Source: an uncultured Collinsella sp. (lineage in GTDB: Bacteria; Actinomycetota; Coriobacteriia; Coriobacteriales; Coriobacteriaceae). Taken from it: a DNA stretch of 64,000 bases. A program made the translations under genes and the position numbers. Shown in pieces: positions 49,810 through 58,876 of this stretch. The stretch spans positions 1 to 64,000 of the forward strand of contig UQIH01000006.1 of NCBI GenBank assembly GCA_900541145.1, given 5' to 3'. The first letter of the stretch is position 1. Every line of letters starts with the position of its first letter. Below the pieces are notes generated by a model. It saw only the letters and a program-made list of their open reading frames with translations, was not told where the DNA came from and ran no database searches.

Positions 49810-50832
49810 CTAGCGCGAGGTCGAAGCTCGGTGTTCGATGTGGCCGGGAATCTCGATGCGTTTGGGCGCCAGCTTTGCGGCCTCGCCCACCGTGGTGGTA
49901 ACGACATCGATGCGCTCGGACAGGCGCTCGACCACGCGCTCGGCAATGGTAAGGGTGTCCTGCGCGGCCGTTGTCACACCGCCAAAGAGCACGTGGTTCC
50001 AGGGGCAGTCGTCAAACGTCGCGATTTTGAGCCCCGCCGGCAGCGAGGGACCAAGCTGCGCCAGCGCCTCGGTCAGACGCAGGAAGACCAGGCCGTTGAC
50101 GGCAATGAGGCCGAGCTTTTTGCCGGCATAGTCACGCATGGTCTCGTCCAAGCGACCAACGCCCGTGGCACCGCCATCGGCCAAGGTGATAACCTCGCCG
50201 GCAAGGCCGCGGTGCGAAAGTTCGTCGGCAAAGGCCTCGGCGCGCTCGCGACGCACGGGGCTGTCGTCGCTTGCCTCGGTGAGCATGCACAGGCGCTCAC
50301 AGCCCGCAGCGGCGAGCTCGTCTACCAAGCCGGAGACCAGTTCACGGTTGTTAGATGTCACCAGATCGACACCGCCGTCGGCAACGTCGCGGTCGAGCAG
50401 CACGACGGGCAGGCGTCCCGCGGCAGCGGCGATGGCTTCGTCGTTACCACCGCAGGTATTGACGACCAGGCCATCCACGCCAGCGTCGATAAGTCTGGTG
50501 AGCGACTCGGCCTCCTTGGCGGGATCGTTGCCGCTAATGGCCGTCATGAGCGAGCAGCCGCGCGCGGCGGCACTGGCGGAAAGCCCTTCGAGCATGGCGC
50601 TCGAGAACGGGTTGGCGATGTCGGCCAGGATCACGCCGATGAGGTTGGTGCGTGAGCTGCGCAGATTGCGTGCGGCGGCACGTGGGCGATAGCCGGTGCG
50701 CTCGATGACCGCCGCGATGCGAGCACGGGTTTCCTCGGTCATTTGCCCAGGGCGGTTGTTGAGATAGCGCGAGACCGTGGCCGGACTCACGCCCGCCTCG
50801 GCGGCAATGTCCTTGATTCTCATCTGCGCCAT
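49810..50832 (-). CDS. LacI-family transcriptional regulator
   Basis: The start is ATG 50832 (MAQMRIKDIAAEAGVSPATVS). The 340-residue repressor has the LacI helix-turn-helix (IKDIAAEAGVSPATVSRYLNNRPG, about 5-28, read in two helices) and hinge helix (PRAAARNLRSSRT), then a periplasmic-binding-like sugar domain (about 60-330, NLIGVILADIANPFSSAMLEG). Sugar operons usually sit beside such regulators, but here the neighbours are a nucleotidyltransferase and a GntR regulator, so its target is not local or has been lost. Confidence 0.9.
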   Translation of the reverse strand: MAQMRIKDIAAEAGVSPATVSRYLNNRPGQMTEETRARIAAVIERTGYRPRAAARNLRSSRTNLIGVILADIANPFSSAMLEGLSASAAARGCSLMTAISGNDPAKEAESLTRLIDAGVDGLVVNTCGGNDEAIAAAAGRLPVVLLDRDVADGGVDLVTSNNRELVSGLVDELAAAGCERLCMLTEASDDSPVRRERAEAFADELSHRGLAGEVITLADGGATGVGRLDETMRDYAGKKLGLIAVNGLVFLRLTEALAQLGPSLPAGLKIATFDDCPWNHVLFGGVTTAAQDTLTIAERVVERLSERIDVVTTTVGEAAKLAPKRIEIPGHIEHRASTSR

Positions 50833-50955
50833 AACGCACCCCGTTTCCCAATTGTCAGCGGTCTGAGCCATTTTAGGCATTTTTAAAAATCTCGGCTGCA
50901 AAATGCTGCAAATGGGCAGCATCGTTTTTGCGTCTCGAGCAGATGCGATGATGGG

Positions 50956-51648
50956 CTAGATGGCCGAGTCTTTGGACAGCTCAAAATAATCGGGATGCAA
51001 GGCAATAACCGGGCCCTGCTCCTCGGGCATAAGATGCAAGTGTGTCTCGGCCAGATAGCTCGCCGCATCGGTATCGCCCCTCTTAATAGCCTCGAGAATT
51101 CGGCGATGCTGCCGACGAATCGGCTCCCAATCCAAATCCTGCGACACCATGCGCAGCCAGTTGTATCGCTCAAAATGTGTATTGACGCTCTTCATCCAAT
51201 CCCACAACATATGGCGGCCGGCAATCTCAAAACACGTCTCATGGAACAGGTTGTCCAGATCGAAAAAGCGACGCGTTTCGCTATGGTCGAGCGACTCAGA
51301 CTCGGTAAGAATCTGCTCGAGCCGCTGCTTTTGCTCGGGCGCAGCAGCCGAACAGCATTTAATGAGTACGCTTCTCTCGAGCTTCTCACGCAAGAAGCAG
51401 GCGTTTTCGGCGCGTTCCATGCTGATCTTAGAGACGTAGGTGCCGCTTTTGGGACGCGTTTCCACCAGCTCCTGCTCACGCAAGCGCACAAAGGACTCGC
51501 GAATGGGCGTGCGCCCGATTCCCGTCTCCTTTTCCAGACCAATCGCCGAAAGGCGCGTGCCGGGCTTGAGCTCGGCATAGATGATCTTGGAGCGCAATGC
51601 GTTGTATGCCTGATCTTGCAAACTCTGATAATGCTGGTGTTGTTCCAT
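50956..51648 (-). CDS. GntR-family regulator, FCD (FadR) subgroup
   Basis: The 230-residue protein has an N-terminal winged helix (about 8-75: YNALRSKIIYAELKPGTRLS, GIGRTPIRESFVRLREQELVE) and a C-terminal helical FCD domain (about 80-215) with metal-ligand-like residues in DLDNLFHETCFEIAGRHML. FCD regulators bind small carboxylates. The gene is not next to a catabolic operon; it is 124 bp from the LacI gene on the same strand. Confidence 0.9.
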   Translation of the reverse strand: MEQHQHYQSLQDQAYNALRSKIIYAELKPGTRLSAIGLEKETGIGRTPIRESFVRLREQELVETRPKSGTYVSKISMERAENACFLREKLERSVLIKCCSAAAPEQKQRLEQILTESESLDHSETRRFFDLDNLFHETCFEIAGRHMLWDWMKSVNTHFERYNWLRMVSQDLDWEPIRRQHRRILEAIKRGDTDAASYLAETHLHLMPEEQGPVIALHPDYFELSKDSAI

Positions 51649-51785
51649 AAAGCCCTCGGATGAAGCTCACGGTTTGTCGAATATCACCACGTAATACTAT
51701 CGCATCGACACGCCCCGGCTCCCAATCAGTCTTTTTGGGACGGGGCTCTTTTAGCTACCCTGGCCCGCAGATCGGCCCCCCCTGT

Positions 51786-51941
51786 CACAAAAGTGGCCCA
51801 TCTACTACGTTAACACGGATAGCCTCGGCCATACCGAAAACCGTGAAAACAAAACCGCAGGTAGACAGCTTGTCGATTTTCGAAAAAGCCGACTATGGTT
51901 GACCCCTGCGGCTTAAACGTAGTAGATAGGCCCTTTTCGTG
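51786..51941. repeat. 156-bp inverted-repeat element with ATCTACTACGTT arms
   Basis: CACAAAAGTGGCCCATCTAC ... TACGTTAA at 51786-51812 is mirrored at 51912-51941 with a few mismatches. The centre contains AAAACCGCAGG (51851-51861) and CGATTTTCGAAAAAGCCG. The same AAAACCGCAGG occurs twice in the centre of the 9132-9321 element. With 51649-52174 empty of genes, this is the main content of that gap. Confidence 0.7.
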
Positions 51942-52047
51942 GCGCAGCACTACTGCACCCCAAATTGGTACCTCGAGCCTGTTATAAGTTACTGTGAAAT
52001 ACGGACGGTTGATAATCAAGGCGCGCTATACGGCTTGCTATATCTCA

Positions 52048-52087
52048 CTATACTTTGCTGTACGTCGCTATACTTTGCTATAACTTG
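52048..52087. repeat. 20-bp tandem repeat CTATACTTTGCT
   Basis: CTATACTTTGCT occurs at 52048-52059 and 52068-52079, 20 bp apart, with related half-units (TTGCTATA) on both sides. It lies in the gene-free stretch 51649-52174. Confidence 0.55.
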
Positions 52088-52121
52088 ACAATAATCGGCC
52101 CGTTACCATCCGGGATATAAC

Positions 52122-52151
52122 GGACCCCAAGCCAACGCTGGCTTGGGGTCC
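52122..52151. terminator. Hairpin terminator after the AlbA_2 gene
   Basis: GGACCCCAAGCCA pairs perfectly with TGGCTTGGGGTCC around ACGC. It lies 24 bp past the gene ending at 52175 on the minus strand. Confidence 0.75.
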
Positions 52152-52174
52152 GTCTTGTACTATGGCTCTTTTGA

Positions 52175-53428
52175 CTATGAGCGCTCGTATTTCGTGGCCC
52201 GCCCGGTTCCCTGCCTTACGATTGCATTCCGTTCAAGCAGAGATTCGAGTGCCGCCAACGTCCGCATGCGGCTCAGCCCCGTCTGTTTTTCAATCTCGCT
52301 TCGCGACATAATTCGACCGCCCGACAAGGCTTTGAGAACCTGGGCCTCTTCCTCGGACCCTTCAAGGGCATCGGTAACGGGCAATGTGACGGCCACCATG
52401 CCGCCGCGAACATCAAAAATTGGTTGATTGATCGAATCGCGATAGGCACGTCTAATGCGCGCGATTCCCGTACCAAATTTCTCGATGTAATCCAGCTTTA
52501 AGAAGGCCTCTGCAACGATGGGGTTTCTGAGCACGGATATCTGCCCATACAGGTATTGTTCCGTCGTCAAACCGGCGGGCAGCGATCCAGGAGAGGTCAC
52601 AACGACGCGATCATCGTACAGGGCAATTTGAACGTTCGCTCGAACGTCCCACGTCCGATGCACCAAAGCATTTGCGACAGCTTCGCGAAACGCCTCGAGA
52701 GGAATTCGATCGGTTTGGACGCGCTCCATCCCTTCGATACGCTCATAACGGTAGTAGCGTGCAAACATAGCTACCGCCCTGTCCACCTGCTCAATTGCGG
52801 ATACATTTGTCGCCGCTTCGCGATCCAAGATCACATCCTCGGTATCACCAAAACGGACGCAATCGATGCCCGGAAAATCATTCTTATCCGCCAAAATCGC
52901 CGCAGCGTTGGTATAGCCGTCCTTGCCGAGCAAGCGAAGCGTGCGCATAATATCCGACGTTAGTTCAGAAATGCCGAGATGTTCAACACATTTATGCTCG
53001 AGCGTGTGAAAACTCAAGTCCTGGCGAGCCGACGTGAGCGCGTCGAACGTTACGTTGCTGCCTTCGAGCGTCAGCCTGCCATACTCAAACCGGTCGACCT
53101 CCACTGTTGCCGAATCGTTTCGCCTGTAGGCCTTTCCCTTGCTTCGATAGGGTTTGTCCTGGCCCTCATAAACCGTAAGGATTACGGTCCCGTGTTTCTC
53201 ATCGGGCTCGAGCGTGTAACGGGGAGCGGGGTCCAAGCTGTCATTAATCATGTTCTCGATGCGAAGACACTCTGCGACCGGATCCGCAAGGCCGACAGCC
53301 ACGCCCTCGTCATCAACGCCAAACTCAATCTTGCCCGTCCCGTAGTTTGCATAGGCACTCACCGTTTTAAGAAACGTCGGCGTAACGCTTTCCTTGTATT
53401 CGACTGTAGGGCTCTCTCTAACAACCAT
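52175..53428 (-). CDS. Schlafen-like AlbA_2 / ATP-binding helix-turn-helix protein
   Basis: The start is ATG 53428 (MVVRESPTVEYKESV), eight bases after AAGAGG. The 417-residue product has an N-terminal AlbA_2 domain (about 1-110: EYKES, FLKTVSAYANYGTGKIEFGVDDEG), which is Schlafen-related. A GHKL/HATPase_c_4-like middle follows (about 240-345: FREAVANALVHRTWD, LRNPIVAEAFLKLDYIEKFGTGIARI), and then a C-terminal winged helix (about 360-415: MSRSEIEKQTGLSRMRTLAALESLL). Proteins of this build are presumed transcription regulators or defence factors. The gene stands alone between two terminators. Confidence 0.86.
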   Translation of the reverse strand: MVVRESPTVEYKESVTPTFLKTVSAYANYGTGKIEFGVDDEGVAVGLADPVAECLRIENMINDSLDPAPRYTLEPDEKHGTVILTVYEGQDKPYRSKGKAYRRNDSATVEVDRFEYGRLTLEGSNVTFDALTSARQDLSFHTLEHKCVEHLGISELTSDIMRTLRLLGKDGYTNAAAILADKNDFPGIDCVRFGDTEDVILDREAATNVSAIEQVDRAVAMFARYYRYERIEGMERVQTDRIPLEAFREAVANALVHRTWDVRANVQIALYDDRVVVTSPGSLPAGLTTEQYLYGQISVLRNPIVAEAFLKLDYIEKFGTGIARIRRAYRDSINQPIFDVRGGMVAVTLPVTDALEGSEEEAQVLKALSGGRIMSRSEIEKQTGLSRMRTLAALESLLERNAIVRQGTGRATKYERS

Positions 53429-53549
53429 ATGCACAACCTCTTCGTTTCGTACTATTCATGACCGTATTATAAGACGAAAACTGTTTGCGTATTGATTTAT
53501 CCAAGACGCAAATGGTTTTCGTCTGTCAATACGTCTGCAATCCAAACGA

Positions 53550-53585
53550 AAAGAGCCCCGAGCTCGTTTGAACTCGGGGCTCTTT
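53550..53585. terminator. Terminator of the flavin oxidoreductase gene
   Basis: AAAGAGCCCCGAG pairs perfectly with CTCGGGGCTCTTT; A and T runs on either side make it usable in both directions. It lies in the 302-bp gap 53429-53736, which otherwise contains only GGTGCAAACT-N-CATGCACC-type short symmetry. Confidence 0.85.
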
Positions 53586-53736
53586 GTGCCGCACATCTAT
53601 GAGAAGAGTAATTCGATGCGTACGAGCGCTACTCCATGAAGCCGCCCTGGGATGGCGGCAACCTCGTCAATGGGTTCAGGTTTACATGCATCAACTTGGT
53701 GCAAACTAACCTGACTCCCATGCACCAAGGGAGTGA

Positions 53737-55686
53737 CTAGAGCTCGCAGGCAACCTTGTAGCCATCGCCGATGGCATCGCGGATGTTGCCACACTTCTTG
53801 GCATCGCCCAGCACGTGGGTGGCAACGCCGGCAGCGGCAAGGTCGTCGGCCAGCTTGGTATTGGGACGATAGCCCATGGCAAGCACCAGCGTATCGGCAC
53901 CGGTGATGGTGTGGACCTCGCCATCCTTCTCGTAGCTGATGGCATCCTCGGTAATCTCGGTCACCTTGGCCTCGGTCAGCACGTGAACGCCCTTGGAGAG
54001 CATGCGCGTGATGAGCACTGCGCGACCGGCACCACCCTCGTTGGCGGCGAGCGTCTTGGTCATCTCGATGACGGTGACATCGCGGTTGGCCGGCGACAGG
54101 TCGTTGACCAACGGGGCCAGGTAATCGGCCGTCTCGCAGCCGACGGTGCCGCCGCCCACGATGACGATCTTCTTGCCCGGGAAAGCCTTGCCGCCCAGCA
54201 GGTCGTCAGCCGTCATGACCTGCTTAAAGCCCTGCATGAAGGCCGGGGCGATGGGCTCGGCGCCATAAGCTAGGACGACCTTGTAGCCGGCGTAGTCACG
54301 CTGAATGTCCTCGGCCGAAAGCTCGGTACCAAAAACGCACTTCACGCCCGCCTCAGCAAGACGGCGATACTGATATTTGATCACGCGGGTGAGCTCCTGC
54401 TTTGCCGGCGGAACGGCCGCGATGCGCATCTCGCCACCCGGCTCATCCTGCTTGTCAACGAGCACCACGTTGTGTCCGCGCTTGGCGGCAATGTAGGCAG
54501 CCTCCATACCCGCAGGACCAGCGCCCACAACGAGCACGTTCTTAGCCTCGGCGGCAGGCTCGTAGCCAGCCTCGTCGCGCTCCACGTCCGGGTTGACGGT
54601 GCAGGAGATGCGCTTGCCAAACATGATGCCGTTCAGGCAGCGCAGGCAGCCAATGCAGGGGCGGATGTCGTCGGCGTTGCCGGCAGCGGCCTTGTTGCAG
54701 AACTCGGCATCGCACAGATTGGCGCGGCCCATCATGCAGATGTCGGCAGCGCCGTCCTCGATCAGCTCCTCGGCAATCCAGGCCTCGTTGATGCGGCCGA
54801 CCGTGGCGACGGGAATGTTGACGTGTTTTTTAATCTCACGCGAGCAGGCGGCGTGCGACGCCTGCTGGGTACCGGCGGCGGGAATCGCGGAGCCGCGCTT
54901 GATGGTGGTGCCGCCCGACACATGAATCATGTCGACGCCGGCCTTCTCCAAGCGACGTGAGACGTAGATCATGTCGTTGAGGGTCAGGCCGCCATCGGTG
55001 TACTCATCGCCCGAGATGCGGACGTCGATGATAAAGTCCTTGCCGCAGCGCTCGCGAATCTCGGCGATGACCTCGAGCAGGAAGCGCATGCGGGCATCGA
55101 GCGAGCCGCCGTACTCGTCGGTACGCTTGTTGTAGAGCGGAGTCAAAAAGCCGCCGAGCATGCCGTGGGCGTGGGCCGCATGGACCTCGACGCCGTCGAC
55201 GCCAGCCTTCTGCATACGCACGGCAGCGTCGCCAAACTGATGCGTGAGCTCGTGAATCTCGTCGACCGTGATGGGGCGCGGCGCCTCGCGGGCATAGGAC
55301 GGGCCCACAAAGGACGGAGCGATCAAGCGCGGCGTGCCCGGAATGCTAAAGGCCATGTAGGCGGGGTGGAAGAGCTGCGGCATGATCTTGCAGCCGTACT
55401 CGTGGACGGCTGCGGCGAGCTTTTCCCAGCCGGGGATGAACGTGTCGTCGTAGCAGCACATGTCGCCCGGCAGATAGGTATAGGTGGGCTCGACCGTCAC
55501 GACCTCGGTGATGATCAGGCCAACGCCGCCCTTGGCACGGGCACGGTAATGATCGACCAAGTCGTCGGTCACATATCCGTGATCGGCCAGGTTGGTAGAT
55601 ACCGGCGGCATAAAGACGCGGTTCTTGACCTCGGTCGTACCGACCTTGATCGGGCTAAAGAGCATCGGATAGGCGGAGGACTCCAT
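53737..55686 (-). CDS. NADH:flavin oxidoreductase / enoate reductase family flavoenzyme
   Basis: The start is ATG 55686 (MESSAYPMLFSPIKVG) behind GAAAGGAA. The 649-residue enzyme has an old-yellow-enzyme FMN barrel (about 5-345: VHAAHAHGMLGGFLTPLYNKRTDEYGGS), a 4Fe-4S site CIGCLRC...C (about 347-365), and FAD (VVGAGPAGMEAA) and NADH (IVGGGTVGCETADYL) Rossmann domains. This is the build of 2,4-dienoyl-CoA reductase, enoate reductase, and the BaiCD/BaiH bile-acid and steroid-enone reductases of gut anaerobes. The electron-poor substrate cannot be told from sequence. It is a single gene. Confidence 0.9.
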   Translation of the reverse strand: MESSAYPMLFSPIKVGTTEVKNRVFMPPVSTNLADHGYVTDDLVDHYRARAKGGVGLIITEVVTVEPTYTYLPGDMCCYDDTFIPGWEKLAAAVHEYGCKIMPQLFHPAYMAFSIPGTPRLIAPSFVGPSYAREAPRPITVDEIHELTHQFGDAAVRMQKAGVDGVEVHAAHAHGMLGGFLTPLYNKRTDEYGGSLDARMRFLLEVIAEIRERCGKDFIIDVRISGDEYTDGGLTLNDMIYVSRRLEKAGVDMIHVSGGTTIKRGSAIPAAGTQQASHAACSREIKKHVNIPVATVGRINEAWIAEELIEDGAADICMMGRANLCDAEFCNKAAAGNADDIRPCIGCLRCLNGIMFGKRISCTVNPDVERDEAGYEPAAEAKNVLVVGAGPAGMEAAYIAAKRGHNVVLVDKQDEPGGEMRIAAVPPAKQELTRVIKYQYRRLAEAGVKCVFGTELSAEDIQRDYAGYKVVLAYGAEPIAPAFMQGFKQVMTADDLLGGKAFPGKKIVIVGGGTVGCETADYLAPLVNDLSPANRDVTVIEMTKTLAANEGGAGRAVLITRMLSKGVHVLTEAKVTEITEDAISYEKDGEVHTITGADTLVLAMGYRPNTKLADDLAAAGVATHVLGDAKKCGNIRDAIGDGYKVACEL

Positions 55687-55788
55687 ACAGGGTTCCTTTC
55701 GTTTGAGCCGCTCGGCGGCAGTTGCTGACGTACTTATCGTATCAGCAACCGCCGTATCCGCGGCCAAACATACCCAAACGCCGGTCGG

Positions 55789-55989
55789 CTAATGAATACC
55801 GCGGCCCAAGTCTTCGGCGATTTTGTCCACGCCCTTAAGTGCGGCGCAGCTCTTTTTGTTGGAGCAATGCCCCGTGCAAACGCCACCCTGTGCGCAGTCG
55901 GCACACGTGCCCTTGCGATAGATGCGCACGCACACGGCGACAAACGCAATGCCGATAACAGCCAGCACAACAATATCGATAGGTGCCAT
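55789..55989 (-). CDS. FeoB-associated Cys-rich membrane protein
   Basis: This 66-residue protein starts at ATG 55989 behind GAGGAGG. One membrane helix (IDIVVLAVIGIAFVAVCV, about 4-21) is followed by a cytoplasmic Cys-rich stretch CADCAQGGVCTGHC...C (about 29-47), the pattern of the FeoB_associated family found after feoB. It may bind iron or assist ferrous uptake. A terminator and a repeat separate it from feoB, so it has its own promoter or depends on read-through. Confidence 0.85.
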   Translation of the reverse strand: MAPIDIVVLAVIGIAFVAVCVRIYRKGTCADCAQGGVCTGHCSNKKSCAALKGVDKIAEDLGRGIH

Positions 55990-56039
55990 AGCAAGCCTCC
56001 TCTAGTTAACCATCACTTACTTTACCCCATCCTCCACCT

Positions 56040-56090
56040 GCCAAAAAGGGACAGGTTTATTTTGGTCGGTTTTATCTGCGGAAACGCCAC
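56040..56090. repeat. CCAAAATAAACCTGTCCC repeat, copy 2
   Basis: It is inverted relative to 33121-33170 and matches over about 50 bases (GCCAAAAAGGGACAGGTTTA, then TTTTGGTCGGTTTTATCTG). It sits between feoB and its small partner gene. Confidence 0.75.
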
Positions 56091-56105
56091 ATCTCCCCAC
56101 CAAAA

Positions 56106-56134
56106 AGCCCGAGTGTCGCTGGGACACCCGGGCT
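56106..56134. terminator. Terminator after feoB
   Basis: AGCCCGAGTGTC and GACACCCGGGCT form a 12-bp stem with one mismatch; on the minus strand it is followed by TTTTTGG. Confidence 0.8.
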
Positions 56135-56163
56135 CGTGGAAAGGGGTTAATCCTTATTCGGAC

Positions 56164-58491
56164 TTAAGCGGAAACTGCGGCGGAAGCAGTGTTGGTCTCG
56201 TCCTCGTCGGTCCATGCATGCTTGGGCATGGGACGGAAGATCTGGAAGAGCATCGCAACCAGCAGCACGATGGCCACAATCGTCCAGATACCAAACTGTC
56301 CAAGAACAAGCAAGTTGTAGAACTGGTTGATGAACAGGCCGATCACCCAAGCGAAGGCGCACTCGTAACCGATGGCGATCGCAGTCCACTTGCCGGAATC
56401 CATCTGGTTGCGGATGGTGCCAATGGCGGCAAAGCACGGAGCGCACAGCAGGTTGAAGGCGCCGAAGGCAACGCAAGCGCCCATGGTGGGGAACATGCCG
56501 GCAAACGCGGTCCACAGGCTCGGGTCGGTCTCGCCCGCGTCGGCGACGGACAGCAGCGAGCCGGCGGTGGCGACGACGTTCTCCTTGGCGACGAGGCCAG
56601 AGACAGTCAGCGCGGTGGCCTGCCAGGTGCTAAAGCCGAGCGGGGCGAAGATCCAAGCGACCAGGTTGCCCAGCATGGCAAGCACGGAGTAGTCCATAAA
56701 CTCCTCGGGGATGCCGTCCATCGCAGGCAGGAAGCCAAAGGAACCGTTATAGCTACCAAAGTTGGAGAGGAACCAAACGACGACGGTGGACGCAAAGATG
56801 ACCGTGCCGGCCTTCTTGATAAAGGCCCAGCAGCGCTCCCACACGTGCAGCGCCCAGGAACGGATCGCCGGGAAGTGGTAGGCAGGAAGCTCCATGACGA
56901 ACGGGGTCGGACGGCCGGCGAAGAGCTTGGTCTTCTTGAGCATGAGGCCCGAGGCGATGACGGCAAAGACGCCCAGGAAGTAGAAAAGCGGGCTGATCCA
57001 TGCGGCCGTGGTGGAAGAATCGCCAATGATGGAGCCCATGAGCAGGGCGATGATCGGCAGCTTGGCGCCGCAGGGGATGAACGTGGTGGTCATGACCGTC
57101 ATGCGGCGGTCCTTCTCGTTCTCGATGGTCTTGGTGGCCATGACGCCGGGGACGCCGCAGCCTGAGGACACGAGCATGGGGATGAACGACTTACCGGACA
57201 GGCCAAAGCGGCGGAACACGCGGTCCATGATAAAGGCGACGCGGGCCATGTAGCCGCAGTCCTCCAGGAAGGACAGCATCACGAACAGCAGGAACATCTG
57301 CGGCACAAAGCCGAAGATGGCGCCCAGGCCGCCAACGATACCGTCGCAGACCAGCGAATCGACCAGGCCACCGTCCTCGGTGCCACCTGCCACGAGGGCG
57401 TCGTGCACCATGGTGGTGATACCCGGGACATAGGGGCCGTACTGTGCCGGGTCGACCGAGTCGGCGTCGTCACCCGCGGCCTCGACAGCCTCATCGTAAG
57501 CATCGCGGCCCTGACCGAGCACATACCAACCGTCGGTGCCAAAGAGCTGATCGTTGGTGAAGTCGGTCACCGTTCCGCCCAGGGTGGAAACGGCGATGTA
57601 GTACACGCAGAACATGATGACCACAAAGATCGGCAAGCCCAGGATACGGTTGGTAACCACGCGGTCGATCTTCTCGGAGGTGCTCATCTTGGCCGGGGCC
57701 TTGGTGAGGCACTCGTCGATGATGTGCGCGATGACGCCGTAGCGCTCGCCGGTGATGATGGACTCAGCGTCATCGTCGCAGTCCTGCTCGCACTGAGCGA
57801 CCAGCTCTTCGACGCGAGCGGCCTTCTCCTTGGTGAGGTTGATGAGCTTGCAGGCGTCCGCATCGCGCTCGAACAGCTTGACGGCATAGTAGCGGCGCTT
57901 GTTGGCGGGAACGCTTGCAGGCAGGTTATTCTCGATGTGGCCCAGAACGTCCTCGATGGAGGAGTCGAACTTGTGCTCCGGCACCTGGCCCTTGGAAGCA
58001 GCGGACTTCTTGACCTGCTCGAACAGCTCCTTGATACCCTTGTTCTTAAGGGCCGAGACCATCATAACCGGGCAGCCGAGCTTCTTGGAGAGCTTGTCCG
58101 TGTCGATCTTGTCGCCGTTCTTCTCGACCAAGTCGGCCATGTTGAGGGCAACGACCACGGGCAGGCCGGTCTCGATAACCTGAAGCGCCAGATACAGGTT
58201 ACGCTCGAGGTTGGTGGCATCGACAACCTGGACGACAACATCGGGCTCGCCGCTCATGAGGTAATCGCGCGAGCATTGCTCCTCGGGGCTGTAGGGGGAA
58301 AGCGAGTAGATGCCAGGGAGGTCCGTGATGGTAACGTTCTTGTCGCTTAGGAGCTTGGCCTCCTTTTTCTCAACCGTGACGCCGGGCCAGTTGCCAACGT
58401 AGCCGTTGGCGCCGGTGATCAGGTTGAAAAGCGTGGTCTTGCCGCAGTTGGGGTTACCCGCCAACGCGACATGGATCTGAGAATCCGCCAT
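56164..58491 (-). CDS. feoB: Ferrous iron transporter B
   Basis: FeoB imports Fe2+ using a GTPase-linked membrane pore. The 775-residue product has an N-terminal G domain (G1 GNPNCGKTT, G3 DLPGIYSLSPYSPEE, G4 NMAD), a helical regulatory region (to about 275), and a polytopic core (about 285-755) with GCGVPGVMATKTIENEKDRR and PCGAKLPI. The core repeats the nucleoside-recognition (Gate) pattern. Two feoA genes lie upstream and the Cys-rich partner downstream. Confidence 0.97.
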   Translation of the reverse strand: MADSQIHVALAGNPNCGKTTLFNLITGANGYVGNWPGVTVEKKEAKLLSDKNVTITDLPGIYSLSPYSPEEQCSRDYLMSGEPDVVVQVVDATNLERNLYLALQVIETGLPVVVALNMADLVEKNGDKIDTDKLSKKLGCPVMMVSALKNKGIKELFEQVKKSAASKGQVPEHKFDSSIEDVLGHIENNLPASVPANKRRYYAVKLFERDADACKLINLTKEKAARVEELVAQCEQDCDDDAESIITGERYGVIAHIIDECLTKAPAKMSTSEKIDRVVTNRILGLPIFVVIMFCVYYIAVSTLGGTVTDFTNDQLFGTDGWYVLGQGRDAYDEAVEAAGDDADSVDPAQYGPYVPGITTMVHDALVAGGTEDGGLVDSLVCDGIVGGLGAIFGFVPQMFLLFVMLSFLEDCGYMARVAFIMDRVFRRFGLSGKSFIPMLVSSGCGVPGVMATKTIENEKDRRMTVMTTTFIPCGAKLPIIALLMGSIIGDSSTTAAWISPLFYFLGVFAVIASGLMLKKTKLFAGRPTPFVMELPAYHFPAIRSWALHVWERCWAFIKKAGTVIFASTVVVWFLSNFGSYNGSFGFLPAMDGIPEEFMDYSVLAMLGNLVAWIFAPLGFSTWQATALTVSGLVAKENVVATAGSLLSVADAGETDPSLWTAFAGMFPTMGACVAFGAFNLLCAPCFAAIGTIRNQMDSGKWTAIAIGYECAFAWVIGLFINQFYNLLVLGQFGIWTIVAIVLLVAMLFQIFRPMPKHAWTDEDETNTASAAVSA

Positions 58492-58566
58492 TCAATCCTT
58501 CTTCCTTGTGTGCCTGCGCTGCTTTCTCCGCGCGGGCTGGATAATGTGCTTCAAAGATGCTGCATT

Positions 58567-58586
58567 AAGTTAGAAAAACCTAACTT
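58567..58586. promoter_or_regulatory. Palindromic metalloregulator box between feoA and feoB
   Basis: AAGTTAG-AAAAAC-CTAACTT is a perfect 7-6-7 dyad about 75 bp upstream of the feoB start. It shares the AAGTTA core with the sites at 59162-59221 and 9027-9044. It resembles DtxR/IdeR-type operators in form, although the regulator is not in this window. Confidence 0.6.
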
Positions 58587-58614
58587 TATCTGCAGAAATA
58601 TACGTCGCGAGCCC

Positions 58615-58836
58615 TTACTGGACCTCGACGACGGCCGCCTCCTCCTTGCGGATGGAAAGTTCGTAGCCGCGCACGTTGATCTCGACCGGATCACCGAGCG
58701 GTGCAACCTTCACGACCTTGAACGAAGTGCCCTTGATGAGCCCCAAGTCCATAAGGTGGCGGCGAAGCGCGCCCTCACCGTGAAGCTTGACGATGGTGGA
58801 GCTCTCGCCCACCTTAACGTCACCCAACGTCTTCAT
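58615..58836 (-). CDS. feoA: FeoA-domain protein, feoB-proximal
   Basis: The 73-residue protein is a single SH3-like FeoA domain: VGESSTIVKLHGEGALRRHLMDLGLIKGTSFKVVKVAP (read in strands), then DPVEINVRGYELSIRKEEA. FeoA binds FeoB and supports ferrous uptake. It is followed 124 bp later by feoB, with a putative operator between. Confidence 0.92.
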   Translation of the reverse strand: MKTLGDVKVGESSTIVKLHGEGALRRHLMDLGLIKGTSFKVVKVAPLGDPVEINVRGYELSIRKEEAAVVEVQ

Positions 58837-58876
58837 TTACTTGTCCCCCTTTCAGTGCGTACAGAAATACCGTCGA

